DNA of 13,781 nt from CAYVQE01 sp964633205 (lineage in GTDB: Bacteria; Myxococcota; B64-G9). The stretch lies in contig CAZWFN010000155.1 in the NCBI GenBank assembly GCA_964633205.1, forward strand, positions 1-13,781, given 5' to 3'. The position numbers and the translations under genes were made by a program. Numbering within the stretch: position 1 is the first letter of the stretch; the number at the start of each line of letters is the position of its first letter. Positions 1 to 7,117 of the stretch are shown piece by piece. The notes below the pieces were generated by a model. The model was not told the origin of the DNA and ran no database searches. It saw only the letters and a program-made list of their open reading frames with translations.

Positions 1-40
1 CTTGGCGCGCCCAATGGGTTCAGCGGTCTACACTGGCCAA

Positions 41-70
41 GTGTCAAGTGACCAGACCTGACCCCATTCT
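41..70. repeat. Possible dispersed repeat or mobile-element end
   Basis: Read on the minus strand, this stretch begins AATGGGGTCAGGTCT and continues GGTCACTTGACAC. GGGGTCAGGTCT followed by a TTGACAC-like block resembles, from memory, sequence found beside IS200-like/REP-associated transposases in proteobacterial genomes. Only one copy is visible and no transposase is present, so this is a suggestion. It lies just after the stop codon of the kinase-like gene and an imperfect hairpin (CTGG.CA / TG.CCAG, 33-55) overlaps it. Confidence 0.25.
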
Positions 71-72
71 CA

Positions 73-1071
73 TTACCAGCCGCGTTGGCGGACGGTGCGC
101 AGGTCTTGTAGAATCTCTTCGATGCTGTCGTAGAAATCGGTGGTCTGGCAGGAAAAGCGCATCAACACGTCGTTCAGCGCGGGCGGGATGTAGCCGAACA
201 GCTTGCGCAGGTTGACCAGCTGGTGGGGGAGGAACAGCTGGGCGTCGGCCGGCTCGAGCCCGGGCTCGCCGCGGCGGCGCAGCTCGGCCTCGGCGTCGCG
301 GCAGCCGTGGGCGCCGCGGCCGACCACGTAGGCCAGCAGGCTGCCGACCGACCACACGTCGTAGTCCAGGTAGTTGGCCCGGTAGTCGAAGTCGATCCAG
401 CGCAGCACCCCGCTGTCGGCGTCCAGCAGCAGGTGATCGGAGCGCACGTCGCCGTGCTGCTCGCCCATGCGGTGCAGCGCGGCCAGGGCGTCGAGCGCGT
501 CGAGCAGCTGATCGAACAGCCCCGGCAGCGTCTGCTCGAAGTAGATGCGATGCGGCGTGTCGATGTCGGCCACCATGTTGTACAGCGAGCTGCCGCGGAT
601 CTGCTCGATGACGCGGATGTTGTTGCCCAGCCGGTCGTACACGGTGTGGCCCTGCATGAAACGCCCGTCGCCGGCCACCCGCTCCAGCACCCGGCTCTCC
701 TTGTCGGGGTCGCGCTCGCAGGTCACGGTGAAGGGCCCCACCCGGGTGGAAAACTGCTCGTGGAAGGCCAGCTTGACGATCTTGCGCGTCCCGTCGCTCA
801 GATCGGCGGCGTACTTGACCCACAGCTTGGGCTGCTCGTCGATGCCGAAGCGGCCCTCCTTGGCGTCGCCGGTGATGTAGTAGTCGCGCTCGCCCAGCCG
901 CAGCACCATGCCCGGCTGTATGGCCACGTAGTTCTCGGCGTTGTCGATCACCGCCACCGGCCCGCGCGGCCGGCGGTGCGAGCAGCGCGCGATGCGCGCC
1001 AGCAGGTCGGGGCTGTCGTCCTGGACGACGGTCACCGGCGCCTCACCGGAAAACGAATGCCGCCCATGCAT
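73..1071 (-). CDS. Protein kinase-like (phosphotransferase-fold) protein
   Basis: A 332-residue cytoplasmic protein with the layout of a eukaryotic-like protein kinase. A likely ATP-binding lysine is K100 in KIVKLAF. The catalytic loop reads HGDVRSDHLLLD (206-217), with D208 as the catalytic Asp. The metal-binding Asp is D227 in WIDFDY, which replaces the usual DFG. YDVWSVGSLL (237-246) matches the alpha-F helix. HGDxR rather than HRDxK places it among divergent or APH-like kinases, so its substrate (protein or small molecule) cannot be told. No membrane segment is visible. The start is uncertain: the ATG at 1071 has GGAGG only one base upstream, whereas an in-frame GTG at 1035 has GGTGAGG at better spacing. 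It lies 71 bases behind the beta-barrel gene on the same strand and may be cotranscribed with it. Kinase fold fairly sure, function unknown. Confidence 0.75.
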   Translation of the reverse strand: MHGRHSFSGEAPVTVVQDDSPDLLARIARCSHRRPRGPVAVIDNAENYVAIQPGMVLRLGERDYYITGDAKEGRFGIDEQPKLWVKYAADLSDGTRKIVKLAFHEQFSTRVGPFTVTCERDPDKESRVLERVAGDGRFMQGHTVYDRLGNNIRVIEQIRGSSLYNMVADIDTPHRIYFEQTLPGLFDQLLDALDALAALHRMGEQHGDVRSDHLLLDADSGVLRWIDFDYRANYLDYDVWSVGSLLAYVVGRGAHGCRDAEAELRRRGEPGLEPADAQLFLPHQLVNLRKLFGYIPPALNDVLMRFSCQTTDFYDSIEEILQDLRTVRQRGW

Positions 1072-1142
1072 GCCTCCGGCCAGCCATCAGACCGGAGTTG
1101 CCTCGCCCACAGGATGGTGTCGTAAATCCTGAATCCTCCAGT

Positions 1143-2090
1143 CTAGAATCCGATCCGATAGGCAGCGCCCAGGATCACCTGGAACCAGTCGGCGCCGAGC
1201 TCGTTGAGGTCGGGAAAGGCCAGATCCAGCCACAGGTCCAGATCGCCGATCAGGGTGTACTGGCCGCGCAGGTGCATGGGCACCGCGGTCGAGTCGTAGT
1301 TGCCGCCGGCGAACACGTGGGCGCCCACCGTCCACCACAGGGCCAGCGGTTCGATCGGCTGGGCCAGCGCGCCGACGTCGAAGAACAGCAGGAAGGCATC
1401 GTCGCCGGGGAACAGGCCGAAGCCCAGGCCCACGTCACCCACCAGCGCCAGCCAGTCGAGCAGGCGGAGCTTGACCGGCGCGTCGGCCAGCATGACGAAG
1501 TCGGCCGCGTACCAGTAAGAGTACGAGTCCGACAGCGGGATGGCCAGCCGCAGCCGGCCGGCCAGCTCCAGCGCGTCGTGGATCAACCAGCCCAGGTCGT
1601 AGAGGCCGTAGAGCTCCAGATCGCCGGCGTGCACCTCGGGCGCCAGCCGCAACGGAAAGGACAGGCCGGCCTCCAGGTGCTCCACCGCGCCGAAGCCGGC
1701 CCCGGCCCTGAGCGCCACCTGGTTGTCGGCGCCGCGCCAGCTCAGAAAATCGAGCAGCACCTCGAAGCGCGGCTCCAGCACCAGCGGCGCCAGGGCGAAG
1801 GGCCGCTCGATCTCGGCCACCGGGTAGGGCCGCGGCAGCTCCGGACCGGCCGCCGCCGCGGTATCGGCTGCACCCGGCTCCTCGTCCGGGTGGGGCAGGT
1901 CGGGCGCCGACCAGGGGTCGGCGGCCCCCTCCCCGTCGTCGTCTTCGGACTCGTCGCCGCCCCCGGAGCCCGAATCCGCCCCACCGCCCTCGGGGTCATC
2001 CGCCGCCTGCGCTGCCCGGAGCGCCTTCGGCGCGGCCAGCAGGCCGAGGCCCAGGCTCAGAACCAAACCCATCATCCGCATCCGGCGCAT
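1143..2090 (-). CDS. Exported outer-membrane beta-barrel protein, function unknown
   Basis: A 315-residue protein not recognised as a named family. An N-terminal signal peptide (Arg/Met-rich start, hydrophobic LVLSLGLGLLAA, cleavage near AAQA, about residue 29) is followed by roughly 60 residues of Gly/Ser/Asp/Glu/Pro-rich acidic linker. The rest alternates short hydrophobic and polar strands with many aromatic residues and ends in YRIGF, the terminal Phe typical of BAM-inserted outer-membrane barrels. The start at 2090 is chosen because GAGGAGG sits 7 bases upstream; a longer in-frame reading up to 2306 would pass through the tRNA gene and terminator and is rejected. The gene begins just after the tRNA terminator, so it probably has its own promoter or depends on readthrough. 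Outer-membrane location likely; role unknown. Confidence 0.75.
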   Translation of the reverse strand: MRRMRMMGLVLSLGLGLLAAPKALRAAQAADDPEGGGADSGSGGGDESEDDDGEGAADPWSAPDLPHPDEEPGAADTAAAAGPELPRPYPVAEIERPFALAPLVLEPRFEVLLDFLSWRGADNQVALRAGAGFGAVEHLEAGLSFPLRLAPEVHAGDLELYGLYDLGWLIHDALELAGRLRLAIPLSDSYSYWYAADFVMLADAPVKLRLLDWLALVGDVGLGFGLFPGDDAFLLFFDVGALAQPIEPLALWWTVGAHVFAGGNYDSTAVPMHLRGQYTLIGDLDLWLDLAFPDLNELGADWFQVILGAAYRIGF

Positions 2091-2110
2091 GTCCCCGCCT
2101 CCTCGCATTG

Positions 2111-2143
2111 AAAAACCCACCGCGGCGACCGGGCCGGGTGGGT
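2111..2143 (-). terminator. Intrinsic terminator of the tRNA-Gln transcript
   Basis: On the minus strand a 7-bp stem ACCCACC/GGTGGGT (2137-2143 with 2115-2121) closes a GC-rich inner helix (CGGC/GCCG) and is followed directly by TTTTT (2115-2111, overlapping the stem by one base). This is a textbook rho-independent terminator 13 bases after the tRNA 3' end. It separates the tRNA from the beta-barrel gene whose start is at 2090. Confidence 0.85.
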
Positions 2144-2155
2144 CGAGCAAATGGA

Positions 2156-2226
2156 CTGAGGCGCCAGGATTCGAACCTGGATAGTCGGCTCCAAAGGCCG
2201 ATGTCCTACCATTAGACGACGCCTCA
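2156..2226 (-). tRNA. tRNA-Gln (anticodon UUG)
   Basis: All arms fold on the minus strand. The acceptor stem TGAGGCG/CGCCTCA is a perfect 7 bp. The D arm is GTCT/GGAC around AATGGTA. The anticodon stem TCGGC/GCCGA encloses loop CTTTGGA, giving anticodon TTG. The variable loop is CTAT, and the T arm is CCAGG-TTCGAAT-CCTGG. U1-A72 and discriminator G73 are identity features of tRNA-Gln. CCA is not encoded directly after G73 (the next bases are TCCA), so the tail must be added by the nucleotidyltransferase. An intrinsic terminator follows. Confidence 0.97.
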
Positions 2227-2300
2227 TCGCCAGCGCCGGTCGCCGGCGCAGCAGGCGATCCACACAGCGCTGCTACCGCCGCAACCAAAGCCAAGAGCAG

Positions 2301-2356
2301 TACCATTCCACCAGAGCTGTATACGCTATCGAAGCAGTTTCTGCGGAGGAATGGTA
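2301..2356. repeat. Spaced 9-bp inverted repeat between receptor gene and tRNA
   Basis: TACCATTCC (2301-2309) and GGAATGGTA (2348-2356) are exact inverted copies 38 bases apart. A small perfect hairpin GCAG-TTT-CTGC (2334-2344) sits inside. The element lies in the 152-base gap between the receptor stop codon (2379) and the tRNA. There is no T-run after either arm, so it is not an intrinsic terminator; it could be an operator, an RNA-processing structure or a short element remnant. Confidence 0.5.
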
Positions 2357-2378
2357 TAGCAGCCCGCGCGGGGCATCG

Positions 2379-4562
2379 TCAATAGCTGCCCTGGACGTAC
2401 AGGCTGAGCACCCGGCGCAGCTGGTCGCCGCCGTAGATGCGGCCTTCGGGTGTCATACCGCCGCCGCGCTCGTAGTAGCGGAAGTGGGGTGCGGCGAAGG
2501 GCGAGACCGGCAGGAAGAGCCGGGCGCCTGCCTCGAGCTCGAAGCCGGCGACCGGGGCGAAGCGCCAGCCCAGCCGGGCCAGGACGAGGAACACGTTGGG
2601 CTGCTGCCGGCTCAGGTAGCCCGCCAGCAGGCCGTCCGGGTTGTCGATCGCCCGGTCGGTGAACTCGCTGCGCGAATGCAGGTAGAGGCTGCCCAGCAGG
2701 CCCCAATCGGTGCGGAAGTGGCCGCCCAGGGTGATCAGGTTCTTGGGCGTGCCGTCGGCCGACCGCCGCCCGCTGTGGACCAGCTCGCGGTGGGTCCAGC
2801 TGGCCAGCAGGCCGACGCCGTCGACCGGGCTGTAGCGGGCGGCCAGCTCCAGGCCCAGGATGTCGATGGCCGGGGCCGCGTGCTGGAACATGGCGCTGGA
2901 GGCCTCCAGGTCGGGCACCCCGGGCAGCAGCGGATGGTCGACCAGCTCCGGGCTGAGCTCGATCATGTTGCGCAGCAGCGAGTAGTAGGCGTCGACCGAG
3001 ACCCGCAACCGGCCGTCTAACCAGCGGCCCAGCCAGCCTACCTCGAACGACCACATCTCCTCGTTGCTCAGCGCCGCGTTGCCGACCGCCCGCAGCATGA
3101 AGTCCTGCAGGGCGTCCTGGCTGATGGGCGATGACTCGCCGGTGCGGATGGCGGGGTGGAAGCGGGTCTCCATGAAGGTCGGCTTGCGGAAGGCGCGCGC
3201 CGCGCCCAGGCGCAGGAACTGATCGCGCCAGGGCTCGAACACCGCGGCCAGCCGCGGGCTGAGGAAATGTCCGCTCTCGGTGTTGTAGTCGAAACGCAGC
3301 CCGCCGGTGACCGAGACCCATTCGGCCGGGGTCCACTCGGTGTGGATGAAGCTGCCCGCCCGCAGCTCCCAGTAGGAGATGCCCGGCTCGCCGCTGCGCG
3401 GGTAGCGCTCCACATCCAGCAGCTGGTCGCTGAACAGGCCGTTGGCCCGGCCGGCCGCGCCCACGATGACCAGCAGCCAGTCCCACCAGCGCGGCAGGCT
3501 GAGCTGCAGTTGGGCGTCCAGCGTGTGCAGGTCGGTGTCGGTGGGCACGAACTCGGCCACCCGCATGCCGCCGAACTCCAGCGGCACGTCGAGCAGGGCG
3601 TGGATGGGGTTGTGCGACCAGTAGAGCTGGGCCTCGATCAGCTCCGATTCGTAGGCCAACCGCACCACCCGACCGTCGAACCGGCCGGCCACCGGACCGG
3701 CGCCGGTGGGTACATCGCCCTCGCCGTGGGCCGCGCCCAGGTCCAGCAGCAGGCGCTGGCCGCGGTCGATGTTCCACTCCACCCGGGCCCGCGCCTTCCA
3801 GACCCGCTTGGCCGCGCGCAGCGGGTCGGCGTGGAAGTCAGCCCGATCCAGCCCGGCGCTCAGTGAAAAGCCCCAGTCGCCCACCCGGCTGGCCGCCCGG
3901 GCGCCGGTCTGCAGCACGCCCACCTCGCCGCCGAGCAGGCGGGCCGCGGCCGTGGTCTCGTCGGGGATGGGCCGGGTGGTGATGCTGACCACCCCGGAGA
4001 AGGCGTTGGCCCCGTAGAGCGCCGAGCCCGGACCGCGGATGATTTCGATGCGCTCGATGTCCTCGACCGCGATCGGTTGCACCTCCCAGGGCGGTTGGCC
4101 GAACAGGTCGACGTTGGCCTCGCGGCCGTCGATCAGCACCAGGTAGACGTTGTTCTCGTAGGTCCAGTGGATGCGCGAGGAGATGGAAGTGAAGAACGGC
4201 GAGACCAACACCACGTCCATCCCGGGTACCAGCCGCAGCAGGTCGGGGATGGTGGTGGCGCCCGAAGTGGCGATCTGCTCGCGGGTGATGACGGTGACCG
4301 CCGACGGGCTCTGGCCGATGTCCTGCTGGTGGCGGGCGGCCAGCTCGACCACGGCCTGATCGGCCAACAGGTCGAACTCGCCCCCCAGGCCCAGATCGTC
4401 GGAGGGCTCTTCCCCGGCCGTCTCGCCATCGCGCTCGTCTTGCGCCGCGTCGGCCGCCCGGGCCCGCCCCGGAGCGCCGGACACCAGTCCCAGCACGAGC
4501 AGCGCCAGGGCCCAACCGACGCCGGAAGGCCGATTGGCATGTAGAGCGGACCAGCGGACCAT
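2379..4562 (-). CDS. TonB-dependent outer-membrane receptor
   Basis: A 727-residue TonB-dependent receptor that would import a ligand such as an iron chelate, cobalamin or sugar across the outer membrane using TonB/ExbBD energy. A signal peptide (hydrophobic GVGWALALLVLGLVSGA, cleavage near ARA-ADA about residue 37) is followed by an acidic stretch. The plug domain (about 78-197) includes PSAVTVITREQI, the TIPDLLRLVPGMDV block, LVLIDGRE, VEDIERIEIIRGPGSALYG and NAFSGVVSITTR, the most diagnostic motifs of the family. The remainder is a long beta-barrel ending LYVQGSY, with Tyr rather than Phe at the end. No clear TonB box is seen. The start at 4562 gives a well-formed signal peptide; the upstream extension to 4688 would overlap the divergent transporter. 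The ribosome site is weak (GGGA). The ligand cannot be assigned: no siderophore, haem or cobalamin genes are adjacent. Confidence 0.93.
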   Translation of the reverse strand: MVRWSALHANRPSGVGWALALLVLGLVSGAPGRARAADAAQDERDGETAGEEPSDDLGLGGEFDLLADQAVVELAARHQQDIGQSPSAVTVITREQIATSGATTIPDLLRLVPGMDVVLVSPFFTSISSRIHWTYENNVYLVLIDGREANVDLFGQPPWEVQPIAVEDIERIEIIRGPGSALYGANAFSGVVSITTRPIPDETTAAARLLGGEVGVLQTGARAASRVGDWGFSLSAGLDRADFHADPLRAAKRVWKARARVEWNIDRGQRLLLDLGAAHGEGDVPTGAGPVAGRFDGRVVRLAYESELIEAQLYWSHNPIHALLDVPLEFGGMRVAEFVPTDTDLHTLDAQLQLSLPRWWDWLLVIVGAAGRANGLFSDQLLDVERYPRSGEPGISYWELRAGSFIHTEWTPAEWVSVTGGLRFDYNTESGHFLSPRLAAVFEPWRDQFLRLGAARAFRKPTFMETRFHPAIRTGESSPISQDALQDFMLRAVGNAALSNEEMWSFEVGWLGRWLDGRLRVSVDAYYSLLRNMIELSPELVDHPLLPGVPDLEASSAMFQHAAPAIDILGLELAARYSPVDGVGLLASWTHRELVHSGRRSADGTPKNLITLGGHFRTDWGLLGSLYLHSRSEFTDRAIDNPDGLLAGYLSRQQPNVFLVLARLGWRFAPVAGFELEAGARLFLPVSPFAAPHFRYYERGGGMTPEGRIYGGDQLRRVLSLYVQGSY

Positions 4563-4614
4563 TCCCAAGCAATAGCGCTCTTCGGTCCAGGAGGCAATGC
4601 CCGGCGCGACACCC

Positions 4615-4642
4615 TTGACACACGCCGCGGCTGGGCTATGCT
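4615..4642 (+). promoter_or_regulatory. Sigma70-type promoter of the phosphate transporter gene
   Basis: A perfect -35 box TTGACA (4615-4620) and a good -10 box TATGCT (4637-4642) are separated by 16 bases. Transcription would start near 4649, about 23 bases before the ATG at 4672, leaving room for the GGAGGT ribosome site at 4660-4665. No Pho-box-like repeats are obvious, so phosphate control is not shown by sequence. Confidence 0.75.
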
Positions 4643-4671
4643 GCGCCCGGCTCCAGCACGGAGGTCCGTCC

Positions 4672-6351
4672 ATGTCCACGGCAGGCATGATCGTCGAGAT
4701 CGTCGGCGGGCTGGGGCTGTTTCTCTACGGCATGAAGGTCATGAGCGAGGCGCTGCAGAAGGTCGCCCGCGACCGGCTGCGCCGCGCCCTGGCGGTCATG
4801 ACCGGCAACCGGTTCTTGGGCGTGGGCACCGGCTTTCTGGTCACCTCGGCCATCCAGTCATCCTCGGCCACCACCGTCATGCTGGTCAGCTTCGTCCACG
4901 CCGGGCTGGTCGATCTGGTCCAGTCCATTGGCGTCATCATGGGCGCCAACATCGGCACCACGGTCACCGGCTGGCTGGTGGCCCTGGTGGGCTTCCGGCT
5001 CAAGATCGCGGCCATGGCCCTGCCGGCGATCGCCATCGGCTTCTTCGCCCGTTTCCTCAAGGTGCAGCAGCTGACCGACTGGGGCCAGGTGCTGATCGGC
5101 TTCGGGCTGCTGTTTCTGGGCCTCGACTTCATGAAGGACGCCGTGGGTGGGCTGCGCCAGTCCGAGAACATCCTCGGCTGGATAGCCGCCGCCAACGCCG
5201 ACCACCTGGGCCCGCGGCTGGTGGCGGTGCTGATCGGCGCCCTGATCACCGTGATCATCCAGTCCTCCTCGGCCACCATGGCCATCACCATGACCCTGGC
5301 GGTCCAGGGCATGATCGACCTGCCCACCGCCTGCGCGCTGATCCTGGGCGAGAACATCGGCACCACCATCACCGCCAACCTGGCCGCCATCAGCGCCTCG
5401 CGCACCGCCAAGCGCACCGCCCGGGCCCACTTCGTGTTCAACATCGCCGGGGTGGTCTGGGCGCTGATCCTGTTCATGCCCTTTTTGACCCTGGTCGACT
5501 ATGTGGTGCCGGGCGAGGTGGTTGCCGGCGGCGATACCCAGACCGCGGTGGGCGATCACATGGCTGGCTTCCACACCGGCTTCAACCTGATCAACACCTT
5601 GATCTTTCTGCCGCTGGTGCGGCCCATGGCCTGGCTGGCCACCCGCATGGTGCCCGGCGGCCGCGAGCCCGAGCCCGAATCCTTCAGGCTGCAGTACCTG
5701 GACAACTCGCTGATCAGCGCCGTGCCCATGGCCCTGCAGGCCGCCCGCGGCGAGCTGAGCCGCATGCTGGACGAGGTGCGCTCCATGTTCGACAAGGTGG
5801 TCGTCCTGATCGCCCGGCCCGACGAGAAGCTCGGCGACCTGGCCCAGCAGGTCCAGGCGGCCGAGTTCGTGGTCGATAGGCTGGAGACCGAGATCGCGGC
5901 CTACATGGTACGGGTGACCGGCCAGTCGCTGTCCGAGGCCCAGAGCCACGAGGCGGCCGGTATCCTGTCGGCCATCAGCGATCTGGAGCGCATGGGCGAT
6001 CACTGCGAGGCCCTGCTGCGGCTGGCCCGGCGGCGCTACGACAAGAGGCTGGCCTTCGACGATCGCTCGCTGAAGGAGCTGGGCGAGATCGCCGCCCAGG
6101 TGGGCGACTTCCTCGATCTACTGGCGCGCCACATCGTCAACCCCGAGACCAACATCATGCCCCGGGCCGAGCAGATCGAGCAGAACATCAACGAGATGCG
6201 CCGCCAGATGCGCAAGACCCACGTCAAGCGGCTGCAGGCCGGCGACCACAGCGTGACCGCCGGGCTGGTGCTGATCGACATGCTGACCAGCTTCGAAAAG
6301 ATGGGCGACCACGCCTTCAACGTCGCCCAGGTGCTCAGCGGCGTCCGCTGA
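4672..6351 (+). CDS. Na+/phosphate cotransporter (NptA/PNaS family) with PhoU-like tail
   Basis: A 559-residue inner-membrane protein of the Na/Pi-cotransporter II family, expected to move phosphate with Na+. It carries the family's inverted-repeat signature twice: QSSSATTVM (62-70) with GANIGTT (91-97), then QSSSATMA (197-204) with GENIGTT (226-232). About eight to nine hydrophobic segments fill residues 7-325. The C-terminal 200 or so residues are helical and PhoU-like (ISDLERMGDHCEALLRLA and MLTSFEKMGDHAFNVAQVL), the normal bacterial fusion, thought to regulate transport. GGAGGT six bases upstream fixes the start at 4672; an in-frame ATG at 4597 lies upstream of the promoter. It is divergent from the TonB receptor with 109 bases between start codons. 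No frameshift; length normal for the family. Confidence 0.95.
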   Translation: MSTAGMIVEIVGGLGLFLYGMKVMSEALQKVARDRLRRALAVMTGNRFLGVGTGFLVTSAIQSSSATTVMLVSFVHAGLVDLVQSIGVIMGANIGTTVTGWLVALVGFRLKIAAMALPAIAIGFFARFLKVQQLTDWGQVLIGFGLLFLGLDFMKDAVGGLRQSENILGWIAAANADHLGPRLVAVLIGALITVIIQSSSATMAITMTLAVQGMIDLPTACALILGENIGTTITANLAAISASRTAKRTARAHFVFNIAGVVWALILFMPFLTLVDYVVPGEVVAGGDTQTAVGDHMAGFHTGFNLINTLIFLPLVRPMAWLATRMVPGGREPEPESFRLQYLDNSLISAVPMALQAARGELSRMLDEVRSMFDKVVVLIARPDEKLGDLAQQVQAAEFVVDRLETEIAAYMVRVTGQSLSEAQSHEAAGILSAISDLERMGDHCEALLRLARRRYDKRLAFDDRSLKELGEIAAQVGDFLDLLARHIVNPETNIMPRAEQIEQNINEMRRQMRKTHVKRLQAGDHSVTAGLVLIDMLTSFEKMGDHAFNVAQVLSGVR

Positions 6352-6370
6352 CCCGCCGGAGACTCCGAGC

Positions 6371-6402
6371 TTGACCATTGTGGCCACATGTAGCTACAAT
6401 GG
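6371..6402 (+). promoter_or_regulatory. Toxin-antitoxin promoter with twin-palindrome operator
   Basis: A promoter with -35 TTGACC (6371-6376), an 18-base spacer and -10 TACAAT (6395-6400) is overlaid by two exact, directly abutting 10-bp palindromes, TGTGGCCACA (6379-6388) and TGTAGCTACA (6389-6398). The outer arms CCATTGT (6375-6381) and ACAATGG (6396-6402) extend this to a 28-bp near-palindrome broken at only two base pairs. Palindromes one helical turn apart over the promoter are the known arrangement for Phd/YefM autorepression. Predicted transcription start is at or next to the ATG (6407), suggesting a leaderless mRNA. Confidence 0.8.
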
Positions 6403-6406
6403 GTTC

Positions 6407-6697
6407 ATGAAGACCGTCGGCATCAGAGTTCTCAAGAACAAGCTCAGCCACTACATCAAGATCGCAGCGGCCGGCGAAGCCGTGTTGATCACCGATCGCG
6501 ATCAGGTGGTGGCCGAGCTGGTTCCGGCGCGCGCGACGCGCTCGCGCCACGTGGCCGACGCCCAGTTGGCCGACATGGTCCGCCAGGGCCTGCTGACACC
6601 GGCCATCCTGCCGCCGGGTCCTCCACCCGAAAGCGAAGCGGTGGCGTCATTGGGCACCATCCTCGGCGAACTCGACGCTGACCGAGCCGATCGATGA
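6407..6697 (+). CDS. Phd/YefM-family type II antitoxin
   Basis: A 96-residue antitoxin. The N-terminal part (MKTVGIRVLKNKLSHYIKIA, then GEAVLITDRDQVVAELVP) is the standard Phd/YefM DNA-binding and dimerisation fold. The C-terminal part from about residue 45 (ARATRSRHVADAQLADMVRQG, then a Pro-rich stretch and GTILGELDADRADR) would wrap and neutralise the toxin. An earlier TTG at 6371 in frame is actually the -35 box, so 6407 is the start. No good ribosome site precedes it. It overlaps the toxin gene by four bases (ATGA), so the two are translationally coupled. It probably represses its own promoter through the twin palindromes just upstream. Confidence 0.92.
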   Translation: MKTVGIRVLKNKLSHYIKIAAAGEAVLITDRDQVVAELVPARATRSRHVADAQLADMVRQGLLTPAILPPGPPPESEAVASLGTILGELDADRADR

Positions 6698-7080
6698 TCT
6701 ACCTCGACACTTCCGTCCTGTTGGCCCAGCTGCTGGCCGAAGACCGCCGGCCCCCGCCCGCGCTGTGGTCCGAGACCCTGTGCTCGAGCCGCTTGCTGGA
6801 GTACGAGGCCTGGACCCGCCTGAACGCACGGAATCTGGCCACCAGCCATGGCCAGGCGGCCCGCGATTTGCTCGGGCGGGTCTCTTTTTTGGAGCTTTCA
6901 CCGGTGGTGCTGGAGCGGGTCCTGGAGCCGTTCCCCCAGCCCCTGCGCACCCTGGATGCGCTGCACCTGGCCTCGGCGCTTTTTTTGGAGTCCAGGGGGC
7001 AATCCGTCGTGCTGGCGAGCTACGATCTCCGCCTGGCCGCGGTGGCCGAAAAGCTCGGAATCGCCCGGGCAGAGCTGTAA
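6694..7080 (+). CDS. vapC: VapC-type PIN-domain ribonuclease toxin
   Basis: A 128-residue PIN-domain protein, expected to be a Mg2+-dependent endoribonuclease that cuts tRNA or rRNA when its antitoxin is degraded. The acidic metal-binding residues are all in place: D5 in MIYLDTS, E36 (or E38) in LLEYEAW, D88 in TLDALHLASAL and D111 in SYDLRL. Length is normal for VapC. It starts on the ATGA overlap with the antitoxin stop codon, forming a two-gene operon. Pairing of PIN toxins with Phd/YefM antitoxins rather than VapB is known and common. The unit appears intact and active. It converges on the zinc-ribbon gene with a hairpin between them. Confidence 0.92.
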   Translation: MIYLDTSVLLAQLLAEDRRPPPALWSETLCSSRLLEYEAWTRLNARNLATSHGQAARDLLGRVSFLELSPVVLERVLEPFPQPLRTLDALHLASALFLESRGQSVVLASYDLRLAAVAEKLGIARAEL

Positions 7081-7087
7081 GCTGACC

Positions 7088-7107
7088 CGCGTCCCGACCG
7101 GGACGCG
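7088..7107. terminator. Hairpin between convergent genes, possible bidirectional terminator
   Basis: CGCGTCCC-GACC-GGGACGCG forms a perfect 8-bp stem with a 4-base loop in the 37-base gap between the toxin stop (7080) and the zinc-ribbon gene stop (7118). It serves both strands by position. There is no T-run on either side, so termination would have to be stem-driven or Rho-assisted. Confidence 0.5.
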
Positions 7108-7117
7108 CTCAGATGCC

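Noticed and set aside
223..1125. Long open frame on the plus strand opposite the kinase-like gene
   Set aside because: Composition is that of an antisense shadow (Val/Gln/His-rich, no motifs) in GC-rich DNA; the minus-strand frame has clear kinase motifs.
1110..1131. Small inverted repeat CAGGAT/ATCCTG between the beta-barrel and kinase-like genes
   Set aside because: Only 6 bp with a 10-base loop and no T-run; too weak to call a terminator or operator.
2091..2306. In-frame N-terminal extension of the beta-barrel gene with a signal-peptide-like start (MVLLLALVAAVAALCG)
   Set aside because: It would be translated straight through the tRNA-Gln gene and its intrinsic terminator; a strong GAGGAGG site marks the real start at 2090.
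2361..2373. GCCCGCGCGGGGC palindrome after the TonB receptor stop codon
   Set aside because: Short GC palindromes are frequent at this base composition and no T-run follows; not called as a terminator.
4563..4688. Longer start of the TonB receptor
   Set aside because: It would overlap the first codons of the divergent phosphate transporter and bury the signal peptide; the ATG at 4562 gives a normal signal peptide.
6371..6406. TTG at 6371 as start codon of the antitoxin
   Set aside because: This TTG is the first half of the -35 box, and the added residues do not belong to the Phd/YefM fold.
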